Shown: positions 53,984 through 63,374, counted from the first letter of the stretch. The stretch is DNA of 64,000 nt from Chitinophagaceae bacterium (GCA_025449935.1 JANWIJ010000062.1:1-64000), one strand, 5' to 3'. Notes: generated by a model not told the origin, from the sequence alone. Made by a program: numbers and translations.

Positions 53984-55264
53984 ATGCGTATCCTTTTGTT
54001 AGGCTCAGGTGGCAGAGAACATGCACTGGCCTTTAAGCTATCACAAAGCCCGCTTTGTGACAGTCTTTTTATTGCTCCCGGTAATGCAGGTACCGCGCAG
54101 TGCGGGACCAACCTGGATTTTGGAGTGCTTGATTTTGATTCAATAAAAACTTTTTGCGTTGACGAAAAAATTGACCTGCTCATTGTGGGACCAGAAGAGC
54201 CGCTTGTAAAAGGAATAACTGACCACCTTACCAGCGACCCGGCATTAAAAAACATCCAGGTCATAGGACCTGGAAAGGACGCGGCCCGGCTAGAGGGCAG
54301 CAAAGCCTTTGCCAAGGGCTTTATGATGCGGCACAACATTCCGACAGCTTCTTATAAGGAGTTCACACTCGAAAACTACCAGGAAGGAGTTAGTTATTTA
54401 CAAACCCACTCAATGCCGGTGGTCCTGAAAGCAGATGGCCTGGCCGCGGGCAAAGGAGTGGTTATCTGTGAAAACCACCTGGAAGCCATTGCGGAATTTG
54501 ACTTAATGATTCAACGTGCAAAATTTGGAGAAGCCAGTAAGAGAGTGGTGGTCGAACAGTTTCTCAACGGGATAGAAATATCCGTGTTTGTACTGACGGA
54601 TGGGAAAAACTATGTGCTGCTGCCGGAAGCCAAAGATTATAAACGAATCGGGGAAGGAGACGCCGGTCCCAATACAGGAGGTATGGGCGCCATCAGCCCC
54701 GTTCCTTTTGCTGACAAAACACTAATGAAAAAAATTGAGCAGAAAGTAATTAAACCAACGGTAGAGGGATTAAAAATGGAGGGGCTCGAGTATTGCGGAT
54801 TTATTTTCTTCGGGCTGATGATTACAGACAACGAGCCCTATATGATTGAATATAACTGCAGGATGGGAGACCCGGAAACAGAAGTAGTAATTCCCCGGTT
54901 AAAAAACGACCTGGTTGAGCTATTTACCGCCGCGGCGAAACAACAACTGGATAAAATAACCATTGAGACTGACGCCAGAACTGCGTGTACCATTGTAGCT
55001 GTAAGCGGGGGTTATCCCGGGGAGTATAAAAAAGAGTATGAAATTAAAGGGATGAATGAAATCAATCCCGCAGACAGCATCTTATTTCACATGGGCACCA
55101 CGGTGCAGGGTGGAAAAGTAGTTACCAATGGTGGCCGGGTTTTTTGTTTAACCTCTTACGGGAAATCGGTTTTTGATGCTGTCGAAATATCTAAAGAAGA
55201 AATAGAAAAAGTCTCCTTTACCGGTATGGAATACCGCCGGGATATTGGATTTGAGTTTAACTAA
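53984..55264 (+). CDS. purD: Phosphoribosylamine--glycine ligase
   Basis: 426 residues. It joins glycine to phosphoribosylamine in step two of purine synthesis. The family motifs are 'MRILLLGSGGREHALAFKLS', 'VVLKADGLAAGKGVVICE' (ATP-grasp loop), 'LPEAKDYKRIGEGDAGPNTG' and 'YNCRMGDPETEVVIPRL' (metal-binding). Domain order is N domain, ATP-grasp, C domain; length normal. TATCTTTA at 53924-53931 is one mismatch from a -7 box. The other pur genes are elsewhere. Confidence 0.97.
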   Translation: MRILLLGSGGREHALAFKLSQSPLCDSLFIAPGNAGTAQCGTNLDFGVLDFDSIKTFCVDEKIDLLIVGPEEPLVKGITDHLTSDPALKNIQVIGPGKDAARLEGSKAFAKGFMMRHNIPTASYKEFTLENYQEGVSYLQTHSMPVVLKADGLAAGKGVVICENHLEAIAEFDLMIQRAKFGEASKRVVVEQFLNGIEISVFVLTDGKNYVLLPEAKDYKRIGEGDAGPNTGGMGAISPVPFADKTLMKKIEQKVIKPTVEGLKMEGLEYCGFIFFGLMITDNEPYMIEYNCRMGDPETEVVIPRLKNDLVELFTAAAKQQLDKITIETDARTACTIVAVSGGYPGEYKKEYEIKGMNEINPADSILFHMGTTVQGGKVVTNGGRVFCLTSYGKSVFDAVEISKEEIEKVSFTGMEYRRDIGFEFN

Positions 55265-55336
55265 CCCAGGTTACTCCTGCGAAAAGCAATTATCGCTAAT
55301 TTGCATGCATTCGTTTCAACCGGCGAAAACTGGCAC

Positions 55337-56371
55337 ATGGAAGTACATTACCACGATTACCTGCAACTGGATAAAATACTGAATGCACAATTCCCGGAAA
55401 GTGAGCGGCATCAATTACCGGCCCATGATGAAATGCTTTTCATCGTCATTCACCAGGCTTATGAACTCTGGTTCAAGCAGCTTCATTATGAAGTGGATTC
55501 TATGGCGGTCATTATGGGCAAGCCGGCCCTGAATGATAATTCGCCGGAATTGCAAACCGTAGTTCACCGCTTAAACAGGTGTATTACCATTTTAAGGGTA
55601 TTGGTTCACCAGATCGATATCATGGAGACGATGACCCCGATGGATTTCCTCGATTTCAGGGATATGTTGCGACCGGCGTCGGGATTTCAAAGCTGGCAAT
55701 TCAAAGAGCTGGAAGCCAAACTGGGTTTAAAATTTGAACACCGCCACGGTAAGGAATACTATACTGCCCAATTAAGACCCCGGCAGGTTGAAATAATAAA
55801 AAAGGCTGAAAGCAGTAAATCCTTGCTGCAATTACTGAACGGCTGGCTGGAGAGAATGCCTTTTTTCGAAGAGAGCGATCAATGGAAAAATTTTGTCACC
55901 CACGATCCAACCCCAACACTTCACTCATTTTGGTCTGAATACCGTTACCAATATACCGGGAGTCTTGCCGAAGCAGAAAAAAATAATAAAGAAGTTTTTG
56001 ATGAAGTATTTATGAATCCCGCCAGCCCGGAAAGGACTATTTCTTCAAAAGCTTCAAGGGCTGCTTTATTTATCATGTTGTACCGGGGTTATCCCATGTT
56101 ACAACTGCCGTTTCAATTGTTGAATGCATTGCTGGAAATTGATGAACAACTAAGTTCCTGGCGGTACCGCCATATGAATATGGTTCACCGGATGATCGGT
56201 GCCAGGATAGGTACGGGCGGAAGCACCGGTAAGGATTACCTCAAAGCAGCAGCCGACAAACATTATATTTTTAAGGAAATCGCCCAGCTCAATAGTTTTC
56301 TTATTGAAAGGAGAAAACTCCCATCACTTCCTGCCGGGATCGAAAAAAGATTAGGATTTGTTACAAGCTAA
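55337..56371 (+). CDS. kynA: Tryptophan 2,3-dioxygenase
   Basis: 344 residues from ATG 55337; a TTG at 55301 would add 12. It opens the indole ring of tryptophan to N-formylkynurenine, a heme enzyme of the kynurenine route. Family motifs are 'MEVHYHDYLQLDKIL' (substrate His), 'HDEMLFIVIHQAYELWFKQL', 'FLDFRDMLRPASGFQSWQFK' and 'MVHRMIGARIGTGGSTGKDY' (heme-ligand His). No other kynurenine genes are in the window, although purD lies 72 bases upstream. Cytoplasmic. Confidence 0.94.
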   Translation: MEVHYHDYLQLDKILNAQFPESERHQLPAHDEMLFIVIHQAYELWFKQLHYEVDSMAVIMGKPALNDNSPELQTVVHRLNRCITILRVLVHQIDIMETMTPMDFLDFRDMLRPASGFQSWQFKELEAKLGLKFEHRHGKEYYTAQLRPRQVEIIKKAESSKSLLQLLNGWLERMPFFEESDQWKNFVTHDPTPTLHSFWSEYRYQYTGSLAEAEKNNKEVFDEVFMNPASPERTISSKASRAALFIMLYRGYPMLQLPFQLLNALLEIDEQLSSWRYRHMNMVHRMIGARIGTGGSTGKDYLKAAADKHYIFKEIAQLNSFLIERRKLPSLPAGIEKRLGFVTS

Positions 56372-56578
56372 ATAAGCCCTGGATTAGTGGCTTCTCCATC
56401 TCCTGCACTTCATACGCGGTGATTCTAATTTAACTGTTGTCGTATTGCCTGAGTAGTTTGGGCCTATTTTATCAGGAAAAAACGGATAGAATTGTTTTTT
56501 CTCCCGCATACTAATTGGAAAAACACAGTCATTTTTGAGTCAGCTCTTGCGAATCGGAAAGATAATCCGGGGAGATTT

Positions 56579-56601
56579 ATCCTTCCTATTCAGGAAAGGA
56601 T
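56579..56601 (+). terminator. Possible weak terminator or stem-loop
   Basis: ATCCTTCCT and AGGAAAGGAT pair with one bulged base around an ATTC loop, followed by CTTGTTTTC. The T tract is broken, so termination is uncertain. Confidence 0.35.
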
Positions 56602-56647
56602 CTTGTTTTCATGTTTGTTTTCTCATGGCGACACTTATAGCCGCGGG

Positions 56648-56655
56648 TAGATTTG
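56648..56655 (+). promoter_or_regulatory. Promoter -7 box TAGATTTG for the exported trio
   Basis: An exact TAnnTTTG 73 bases before the lipoprotein start at 56729. No TTTG at the right -33 distance. Confidence 0.45.
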
Positions 56656-56728
56656 GTTCAACATTGGCCAATGCTCCGGGTATGCCGAAAACCGGGAAAA
56701 GAGTAAGCATCAATTAAACTCAACAAAC

Positions 56729-57832
56729 ATGAAAAAGATTTTGCCGGTGCTGGGCGCCATTGTCCTCTTTTTTTCTGCCTGTAAAAAAACCATGCAGGAC
56801 AAAAACATAATACAAGGGCTCAATACTGTTCCTCCCCGGGTTACTGTTGAAAACGGTCACCTGAGTTTTCGAACGGCCGCCACTTATGAGGCATTTATTG
56901 AGGACGGAAGCCATCAAAATTTTGTTAAAGGCCTTCCGGGTGGTAATGATTTTACTAGCTTCAGTGATAAAAATAAGTTGATGAGCAGCCAACCATCCCG
57001 CGTAATTAATAATTGTGATGTGCCGGATGAGCTTATTGAAAACAACCCGGTATTTTTCGGGATGATCAATGAGGAGGGAATTGTAGAAATTGAAGGAACA
57101 TTATACCGTTATGACTATTGTAATGAAAAAGTATGGGTCATTTCCGTTGGCGACAGCCATAACGCTGAATATTACGCCAGTTTTATGAATGGGATAGAAA
57201 TACCAGGAAAGGTTGGTTGGTTCTTTACCTACGTTGACGCCATTGAAGCCGTAGCCCAGGGTTATAAAACCATGCCGGAAGAAACTACGGTATCGGGGAT
57301 TGAACTATTTGAAAAAGTAACCGTCGGAGCAAGAGCCGTCGAGTATTTCTATATAAAAAACGATCCCAAGCAGCCAAACAAGGAAAATGTCTTAATGGAT
57401 GGAAATCTCCAGTACGATAAGTTTGCGGTTTATTTTCATTTTTATGGAAAAGAAAAATACCGTACTCCCTGCATGTTTAACTGGTGTACTTCTTCCGGAG
57501 GTAACAGGGAATGGAAAGTGTCCTTTTCCTACACTTATCACCGCAAGGGGCAAAATAATCCGCAATCGGGTAGTGCAACTATAATTCCACCATCGTCGGG
57601 AGACAACAAAGCAGACAAAACATTTTATGAAGGCAGCCGGGGTTTGCGGAAAGACCTGAACTCTGCGCGGTGGAATGTAAATAATGTTTACACCCGGAGC
57701 GTAAGAGTATTAAGAGGGGAGAATCCCGGAGGATTATTCCTGGTAGGGTCCTATTCAATTCCTACGTACCAGTATAAGAATAATTACCAGTTTCCCGGCA
57801 GCATTGATAAACCGTATGTAATCCGATTTTAA
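56729..57832 (+). CDS. Hypothetical lipoprotein of the exported trio
   Basis: 367 residues with lipobox FFSAC (Cys18). The N-terminal third contains 'NGHLSFRTAATYEAFIEDGS', a pattern I recall from uncharacterised Bacteroidota lipoproteins. The middle has 'GIVEIEGTLYRYDYCNEKVW', beta-rich and aromatic. The C-terminal part is basic and polar ('SVRVLRGENPGGLFLVGSYS'). It contains several Cys residues. No enzyme motif is seen. It is followed after seven bases by two barrel-type genes on the same strand. Confidence 0.75.
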   Translation: MKKILPVLGAIVLFFSACKKTMQDKNIIQGLNTVPPRVTVENGHLSFRTAATYEAFIEDGSHQNFVKGLPGGNDFTSFSDKNKLMSSQPSRVINNCDVPDELIENNPVFFGMINEEGIVEIEGTLYRYDYCNEKVWVISVGDSHNAEYYASFMNGIEIPGKVGWFFTYVDAIEAVAQGYKTMPEETTVSGIELFEKVTVGARAVEYFYIKNDPKQPNKENVLMDGNLQYDKFAVYFHFYGKEKYRTPCMFNWCTSSGGNREWKVSFSYTYHRKGQNNPQSGSATIIPPSSGDNKADKTFYEGSRGLRKDLNSARWNVNNVYTRSVRVLRGENPGGLFLVGSYSIPTYQYKNNYQFPGSIDKPYVIRF

Positions 57833-57839
57833 GTTTCGA

Positions 57840-58661
57840 ATGATGCGGAAGTTTCTTATTTCTTATATTTTATCCGCCTGCAGCCTTATTGCAAACGGGC
57901 AAACATATTATCCCCGGCTTGATCTGAAGCTGGGGATATCTCAGTCATTGGTTTCACCGCGCATATCCGAAGGTGATTTTTATAAGATTGCTTACCGGGG
58001 TCTGTCTCCGCTGCCGGTAATGGGTTTGGAATACAGCAGGCCAGTTTGGAAAGACCAGGCTCTTTTTTTTGCAGGAGTATCGCTTGAATTTCAAAAATTT
58101 GGTTCAGGGATGACCGCTAAAAATCTCCGGCAATTTTCCGGGTCAGGCGGGCAGCTGCAATCCGGGACAGGGGTCATCAAGCTTTATGCAGGAATAGAAA
58201 AAAGACTAACGAAGGATCTGCGATTAAATAAGAATTATTTTACCCTGTTTGGTGGGTTGGGCATTACCCTGAACCTTCAACAATATGGCGCTCCATTTGG
58301 CGGGACGATCAGTGGATATGGAATAACACATGCAGGCCAGGAGTTTATTGGTGGGGTTTACCGGGAGTTTCCCCATAATTCTGGACAGTATGAATATTTA
58401 TCCGAGTTTGATTTTGGCAGGGTGCACCGTTTTTCACCCACCGTTTTGTCGGGGGCCCGCTGGCATATACTCAATAAAAAAGGAATCAATGTGCTGACGC
58501 TTGAACTCCAGGTCACCTATGGCCTGACACGGTATCATAATATTTCTGCCGCCTATACCCTGGATGGAATAGAAAGGAAAGATTACCTGGGAGAAAAAGG
58601 AATCAGTGTTCAATTGAACTTTTTGATACCCCTCAGGAATTTTGGAAAAAGAAAAAAATAA
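57840..58661 (+). CDS. Outer-membrane barrel-like protein of the exported trio
   Basis: 273 residues. A signal peptide ends in ANGQ (about residue 21); the start is ATGATG. The rest has regularly spaced amphipathic strands ending in aromatic residues ('YPRLDLKLGISQSLVSPRIS', 'ALFFAGVSLEFQKFGSGMTA', 'YFTLFGGLGITLNLQQYGAP', 'NVLTLELQVTYGLTRYHNIS'), typical of a porin-like barrel of 10-12 strands. No family recognised. The next ATG is one base past the stop, so the two barrels are coupled. Confidence 0.75.
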   Translation: MMRKFLISYILSACSLIANGQTYYPRLDLKLGISQSLVSPRISEGDFYKIAYRGLSPLPVMGLEYSRPVWKDQALFFAGVSLEFQKFGSGMTAKNLRQFSGSGGQLQSGTGVIKLYAGIEKRLTKDLRLNKNYFTLFGGLGITLNLQQYGAPFGGTISGYGITHAGQEFIGGVYREFPHNSGQYEYLSEFDFGRVHRFSPTVLSGARWHILNKKGINVLTLELQVTYGLTRYHNISAAYTLDGIERKDYLGEKGISVQLNFLIPLRNFGKRKK

Positions 58662-58662
58662 A

Positions 58663-59277
58663 ATGAAAAGAAAAGCTCCATGCTTTTTAGCATTTGTTTT
58701 AATTCCTTTTTTATGCCTGCAGTCACAAATCGTGTTGCCAAACAACCTGATGGGTAAAAGGGAATTTGAAGTAAATGCGTCTTTCCTGGGCAGCAATTAT
58801 TCTGAAATCGTGCCGGCAGAGTTTATCTGCCGGTTCCCGGTAAGCCGGACAGTCAAAATAGGAGGAGGCGCAAAATTAATTTTTGGTGGCCTGAATACAT
58901 CAAAAACCCGGTGGCAGCCCGCTTTTTTGGTTGACATAGCAAAATTTATCGGCGGACGTCAAAAGTGGAGTATAAATGTGCAACCAGGTTACGAGTTTTA
59001 TAAAAATACCTCAGGGATATACTCCGGCTATGACCCGGTGGCGGGGCCCTATGATTATTACTTAAAAGAAAAGATGGGTTTTTATTTCCTGGTTGGTGGA
59101 AATCACCGGGCCATCATTTCGAAAAAATTTCAGCTGGTAACCGGTATTTTTAATTCTTTCCAGGATGTAAGAAATCAGTATTTTATAACCTACCAGTCAA
59201 GCCCCGGCCTGGGGAAACAAAATAATGACAAGAAATTGAATATCGGGATCGGATTTAAGATCGGGATCATTTTTTAA
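58663..59277 (+). CDS. Second outer-membrane barrel-like protein of the exported trio
   Basis: 204 residues from ATG 58663; an earlier in-frame start at 58642 would overlap the previous gene and lacks a proper signal. The signal peptide ends near LQSQ (about residue 22). Strand-like segments are 'EVNASFLGSNYSEIVPAEFI', 'GGGAKLIFGGLNTSKTRW' and a C-terminal 'KLNIGIGFKIGIIF' ending in Phe, as outer-membrane barrels do. Partner of the preceding gene by position. Function unknown. Confidence 0.75.
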   Translation: MKRKAPCFLAFVLIPFLCLQSQIVLPNNLMGKREFEVNASFLGSNYSEIVPAEFICRFPVSRTVKIGGGAKLIFGGLNTSKTRWQPAFLVDIAKFIGGRQKWSINVQPGYEFYKNTSGIYSGYDPVAGPYDYYLKEKMGFYFLVGGNHRAIISKKFQLVTGIFNSFQDVRNQYFITYQSSPGLGKQNNDKKLNIGIGFKIGIIF

Positions 59278-59307
59278 TTTCCGCTGGAACCTCCTGCCCG
59301 GTAAAAC

Positions 59308-60192
59308 CTAGAAAAACCTTCCTTCACCCTCAATTACCCTGTAGGGGTTGGAGAAGAAACGATCTACTACCTTATTAAAATCATCTTTATAAACAACAGG
59401 AGTGCTGTGGCCGGAGCCGGGCATAATCCATAAATAGGCCCTGGGAATGTTTTTGTAAATGAGCATCGTATGTTCTTCCCTGATCACATCGTGATCACCA
59501 CCGATCACTAATGACGGGCAGCTTATCGTGTGCAAATCAGAAAGAGGAATATGGGGCTGTTCTGCCAGCAAACGAAATAATTTGAGACTATTTTTTTCGG
59601 GATCAGTCTTCCCGGGCTTATTTTTTAATTCTGTAAGGACCGGCATCACCATATCCCATATTTGCTGTGGTACTGCCGTGGTATCCGGGACAAGATTGGC
59701 GCCCGTAATGGCCAGTTTTTTTACTTTTCCCGGGTGACGAATGGCCAATAACAAGCCGTTTATACCCCCATCACTCCACCCGATAACGTTGGCTGAATCG
59801 ATTTTCAGTTGGTCCAGCAAAGCAGCATAGTCATCCGCCATCATTTCATAGGTGAGGCTGTCACCCTTATCAGTTGATTTTCCCTGCGCCCGGCTATCCG
59901 CGATGATAACTTTATACTTCTTGCTGAAATAAGGGATCTGGTAAATAAAATTATTGATGGAACCCCCATTCCCGTGAATGATCAGAAGTGGTTCTCCTTT
60001 GCCATATACCTCGCAGTACATTTTAAAACCACGGATATCATAAAACTTGCCCGTTATTTTATTATTTCCATAGGGGCTTTTGGGGTCATTCATTGACTTT
60101 TGAAAGTCCGCGGAGATTTTTTTTATATCCTGTCCCCATAAACTTATTGTAATAAACAGGGTTGAAACAAGAAGGGGGAGATGCTTTCTCAT
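59308..60192 (-). CDS. Exported alpha/beta hydrolase
   Basis: 294 residues from ATG 60192, giving the signal peptide 'MRKHLPLLVSTLFITISLWG'. A longer frame to 60342 is not supported. The catalytic triad is visible: nucleophile Ser in GWSDGG, Asp in GGDHD and His in GSGHS. 'GEPLLIIHGNGGSINNF' forms the oxyanion hole strand. The best guess is an esterase, lipase or peptidase-like hydrolase acting in the periplasm. Convergent with the exported trio. Confidence 0.88.
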   Translation of the reverse strand: MRKHLPLLVSTLFITISLWGQDIKKISADFQKSMNDPKSPYGNNKITGKFYDIRGFKMYCEVYGKGEPLLIIHGNGGSINNFIYQIPYFSKKYKVIIADSRAQGKSTDKGDSLTYEMMADDYAALLDQLKIDSANVIGWSDGGINGLLLAIRHPGKVKKLAITGANLVPDTTAVPQQIWDMVMPVLTELKNKPGKTDPEKNSLKLFRLLAEQPHIPLSDLHTISCPSLVIGGDHDVIREEHTMLIYKNIPRAYLWIMPGSGHSTPVVYKDDFNKVVDRFFSNPYRVIEGEGRFF

Positions 60193-60214
60193 ATCCGATT
60201 TTTGGCCAAGGTAT

Positions 60215-60248
60215 AAAAAAGAACGGGGTCTGCACTTAGAACCCCGTT
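60215..60248 (-). terminator. Intrinsic terminator of the small barrel gene
   Basis: On the - strand AACGGGGT pairs with ACCCCGTT across an 11-base loop and is followed by a run of T (complement of 60215-60220). It lies 27 bases after the stop at 60275 and before the hydrolase gene. Confidence 0.75.
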
Positions 60249-60274
60249 TCCCTGATAAAAAGAGAGCATATATA

Positions 60275-60742
60275 TTAGAAAGTGTACCTGATACCCAAAC
60301 CACCCCAATTGCCATAAAAGCCCCTGTTATCCCCAAATTCAAATGAAGGCTGCCAGTCGAGCGACATATTAATAGGAGCTCCCCTGAATTTATAATCTAA
60401 ACCCAGCACACCGTCAATTCCAATAAAAGCACCATCCCCGTTTTTAGAATTATAAAATCCGATATGGGCCCCGGGACCGATATACCATTGCAAACCTGTT
60501 GCACCGTTAATGGGACCATGAATTTCATAGAGACCGGTGATCCGTGTGCCCCTGTTCCAGAAATAGCCAATTAGTTCCAGGGCATTGTTACCATGTATGA
60601 AATGCTTGAAGGAGATACCTGCGCCATCCCAGACTTTCACACCCAATGCGGTTTTGTAAGAGGAACTATTGGTACTTTTGCTTTGAGCGAAGGAAGAGGA
60701 AACAACAAAAGCAGCAAATAAGGCAAAAAGGATTTTTTTCAT
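60275..60742 (-). CDS. Small outer-membrane barrel protein
   Basis: 155 residues with a signal peptide ending in SSFAQ (about residue 20). Strands such as 'ALGVKVWDGAGISFKHFIHG', 'GLQWYIGPGAHIGFYNSKNG' and 'YKFRGAPINMSLDWQPSFEF', with a C-terminal 'GNWGGLGIRYTF', indicate a compact 8-strand barrel (OmpW/OmpA-like size). Function unknown; possibly structural or a small porin. Confidence 0.82.
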   Translation of the reverse strand: MKKILFALFAAFVVSSSFAQSKSTNSSSYKTALGVKVWDGAGISFKHFIHGNNALELIGYFWNRGTRITGLYEIHGPINGATGLQWYIGPGAHIGFYNSKNGDGAFIGIDGVLGLDYKFRGAPINMSLDWQPSFEFGDNRGFYGNWGGLGIRYTF

Positions 60743-60821
60743 GATAGTCGTTTAAGTTGGAATGATATATTATACTTTCTTACTATTTCTGTGCCAAAAA
60801 ATGGGGTCGTGCAAAAAGATG

Positions 60822-62030
60822 CTATTGGGGTTGTTTGTCTTTGATTCTCAATAAAAAGAAAACAAGGACAATAATAGCAATTGCCGAGGTGCTGATAAAA
60901 GTGTAAAAACTCCCGTAATTGTCCCAAACAAACCCCGCAATGATGCTTGCCAGCAACGTACAGATACTCTGGCAGGAGGTATAGAAGCCAATTGCGGTTG
61001 CGGTATTCTTGTTGTGGGCGATATTGGTGACCCAGGCTTTGGTAACTCCATCGGTGGCGGCAGCATAGATCCCGTATACAACAAACAGGCTGAATATACC
61101 GGCTATGGAAGGATTGAAGGCGAATCCGGAATAAACCACCGCAAACAGAACCAACCCGCCAAGAAACACTTTTTTGAAGCCAAGCCTGTCGGCAAGGATA
61201 CCCATCGGGTAGCAGGCCAGCGCAAAAACAAGGTTGTAGAAAACATAGGCAGCAATGGTAATGGTATCACTGTTAAAAGTGGTTCCCAGGAAACGAAGGG
61301 TATCGTCGCCGATGGCTTCTTTAGTTTTTAATAATAGAAAAACATCAGAACTGTTGAACAGTGCAAATAATAATAAACCCTTTATTAGTGTTTTGTATTC
61401 CCCGCCGGCGATTTTCCAGTAGTTGAAAAAGGAAAAAAAATTTCCTTTACCCATCGTGGACATGGGCTGTTTTTTCTCTTTCAATAAAAAGATGAACAGG
61501 ACACTGATCAGCCCGGGAATAAAGGCGATATAAAAAAGCGTTTTGTACTCACCCGGGTAAAAAAGAAGAAAAATCAATGCCAGTGCCGGGCCGATCGTAG
61601 CTCCCGTGGTATCCAGTCCACGGTTGAAACCAAACACCCTGCCCTTGGTTTCCCTGGTCGACTCGCCGGACAACATCGCATCTTTTGCTGCCACCCGTAC
61701 TCCTTTTCCCAGCCGGTCCAGTGTCCGTACAAAAAAGATCCAGGCAGGGGCCACAAAAAAACCAATCAGTGGTTTTGAAACCGCACTCAGCAAATATCCC
61801 AATTTGATAAAAGGCAGGCGTAAACCTTTTTCATCGCTTAATTTTCCAAAATACCCTTTGCTGATGCCGGCGGTAAAATTGACAAATCCTTCAAGCACTC
61901 CTATCCATAAAACAGAGAAACCGATATCTTTCAGGTAAACAGGAATAATCGGGTATAACATTTCGCTTGCTATGTCTGCAAACAAACTGACCAATGAAAG
62001 AATCAAGACTGTTCTCGTAATGATCCGCAT
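60822..62030 (-). CDS. MFS transporter
   Basis: 402 residues, 12 membrane segments. The N-terminal 'FADIASEMLYPIIPVYLKDI' and 'GLDTTGATIGPALALIFLLF', with loop 'RTLDRLGKGVRVAAKDAML', are the general MFS pattern; the 'DRLGKGVR' motif recalls the family that includes multidrug and sugar-phosphate efflux members. Substrate not inferable. Its promoter region carries a TTCCGG repeat. It is divergent from mreB. Confidence 0.9.
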   Translation of the reverse strand: MRIITRTVLILSLVSLFADIASEMLYPIIPVYLKDIGFSVLWIGVLEGFVNFTAGISKGYFGKLSDEKGLRLPFIKLGYLLSAVSKPLIGFFVAPAWIFFVRTLDRLGKGVRVAAKDAMLSGESTRETKGRVFGFNRGLDTTGATIGPALALIFLLFYPGEYKTLFYIAFIPGLISVLFIFLLKEKKQPMSTMGKGNFFSFFNYWKIAGGEYKTLIKGLLLFALFNSSDVFLLLKTKEAIGDDTLRFLGTTFNSDTITIAAYVFYNLVFALACYPMGILADRLGFKKVFLGGLVLFAVVYSGFAFNPSIAGIFSLFVVYGIYAAATDGVTKAWVTNIAHNKNTATAIGFYTSCQSICTLLASIIAGFVWDNYGSFYTFISTSAIAIIVLVFFLLRIKDKQPQ

Positions 62031-62075
62031 GGAATGAAGTTAATTGAATTGTTTTTTATCGGTGTAAGCAATGAC

Positions 62076-62123
62076 CGGAACATATTCCGGCCGGCATGAC
62101 AGAGCGTACGCTATATTCCGGAA
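62076..62123. promoter_or_regulatory. TTCCGG operator-like inverted repeats
   Basis: CCGGAA-CATA-TTCCGG at 62076-62091 is a perfect 6-base dyad, and a second palindrome TTCCGGAA lies at 62116-62123. Both are in the gap between the MFS gene (-) and mreB (+), nearer the MFS start. Confidence 0.45.
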
Positions 62124-62262
62124 GAATACAACCGTAAAAATTCTTTTAACCACAATTTCTCAGAATTGACAAGTCAAAAAAAATCCTTGCCAGCCGGGGT
62201 TTTGCTTTGTAAATTCAAATTATTTCCTCCACCTTTGCTCACAATAAATCCGATATAAATTA

Positions 62263-63288
62263 ATGGGACTTTTTAACTGGTTTACACAAGAAATAGCCAT
62301 CGACCTGGGTACCGCCAATACCCTGATAATACACAATGATGAAGTAGTGGTAAATGAACCGAGCATTATAGCCCTGAACCGCAATAATCCCAAGGAGGTG
62401 CTTGCCGTTGGTAAAAAGGCCCTGATGATGCATGAAAAAACCCACGAGAGTATCCGAACAGTTCGCCCGCTGAAAGACGGTGTGATCGCTGATTTCAATG
62501 CAGCCGAGTTAATGATCCGGGAGCTTATCAAGCTTGTTTACCCCAAAAAGCCCTTATTTCCCCCCAGCTGGCGGATGATGATTTGCATTCCCTCTTCGAT
62601 TACCGAAGTGGAGAAAAGGGCTGTCCGGGACAGCGCCGAACAGGCTGGCGCCAAAGAAGTGTACCTGATTCATGAACCAATGGCTGCGGCCCTGGGTATC
62701 GGAATAGATGTAGAAGAACCGGTGGGTAATATGATCATTGACATTGGCGGTGGAACAACCGGTATTACGGTAATCGCCCTCGCCGGTATTGTTTGTGACC
62801 AGTCAATACGAATTGCGGGAGATGAGTTTACCGCTGATATAATGGAAGCGCTCCGCCGTTATCATAGCTTATTGATCGGTGAGCGAACGGCTGAACAGAT
62901 CAAAATCCAGGTGGGAGCAGGGATGAAAGAAATTGACAACCCACCCGATGACTTCCCCGTCAATGGACGGGACCTGGTGACAGGTATTCCCAAGCAAATA
63001 ATGGTGAGTTACCAGGAGATTGCCGAAGCGCTGGACAAAAGCATTTTTAAAATTGAAGAAGCCATTCTCAAGGCGCTGGAGCAAACACCACCCGAACTGG
63101 CTGCAGATATTTACCGCCGCGGCTTGTATATAACCGGCGGGGGAGCCTTGCTGAGAGGTCTTGACAAACGGTTAAGCAACAAAATCAAACTGCCGGTGCA
63201 TGTAGCCGATGACCCGCTGAAGAGTGTCGTAAGGGGAACAGGCATTGCACTGAAAAACTACGACAGGTATCCTTTTGTAATGAGATAA
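62263..63288 (+). CDS. mreB: Rod shape-determining protein MreB
   Basis: 341 residues. Actin-like filament protein under the inner membrane that directs cell-wall growth. Seen: the amphipathic N-terminus 'MGLFNWFTQEIAIDLGTANT' (phosphate 1 at residues 11-19), 'VYLIHEPMAAALGIGIDVEE', phosphate 2 'MIIDIGGGTTGITVIAL', and 'GLYITGGGALLRGLDKRLS' (adenosine). The order mreB-mreC is kept. CACCTTTG at 62230-62237 is one mismatch from a -7 box. The window ends before mreD. Confidence 0.97.
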   Translation: MGLFNWFTQEIAIDLGTANTLIIHNDEVVVNEPSIIALNRNNPKEVLAVGKKALMMHEKTHESIRTVRPLKDGVIADFNAAELMIRELIKLVYPKKPLFPPSWRMMICIPSSITEVEKRAVRDSAEQAGAKEVYLIHEPMAAALGIGIDVEEPVGNMIIDIGGGTTGITVIALAGIVCDQSIRIAGDEFTADIMEALRRYHSLLIGERTAEQIKIQVGAGMKEIDNPPDDFPVNGRDLVTGIPKQIMVSYQEIAEALDKSIFKIEEAILKALEQTPPELAADIYRRGLYITGGGALLRGLDKRLSNKIKLPVHVADDPLKSVVRGTGIALKNYDRYPFVMR

Positions 63289-63374
63289 ACCGGGTCAGGA
63301 TCCAGGAAAGTAAAATGGCTGCCCGTAAAATTTGCTGATTTCTGGTACCCGGATCTGAATTCAAACTTACTCCG

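Larger units (their letters stand above)
56372..56728. other. Intergenic region before the exported trio
   Basis: About 357 bases. It contains a hairpin at 56579-56601, followed by T-rich sequence, and a -7 box TAGATTTG at 56648-56655. A 60-codon + strand frame at 56535-56717 overlaps both and has no homology I can see; it is judged spurious. Confidence 0.55.

Noticed and set aside
56535-56717. 60-codon + strand frame before the exported trio
   Set aside because: It overlaps a hairpin and the -7 box of the trio, has no family pattern and reads like chance coding.
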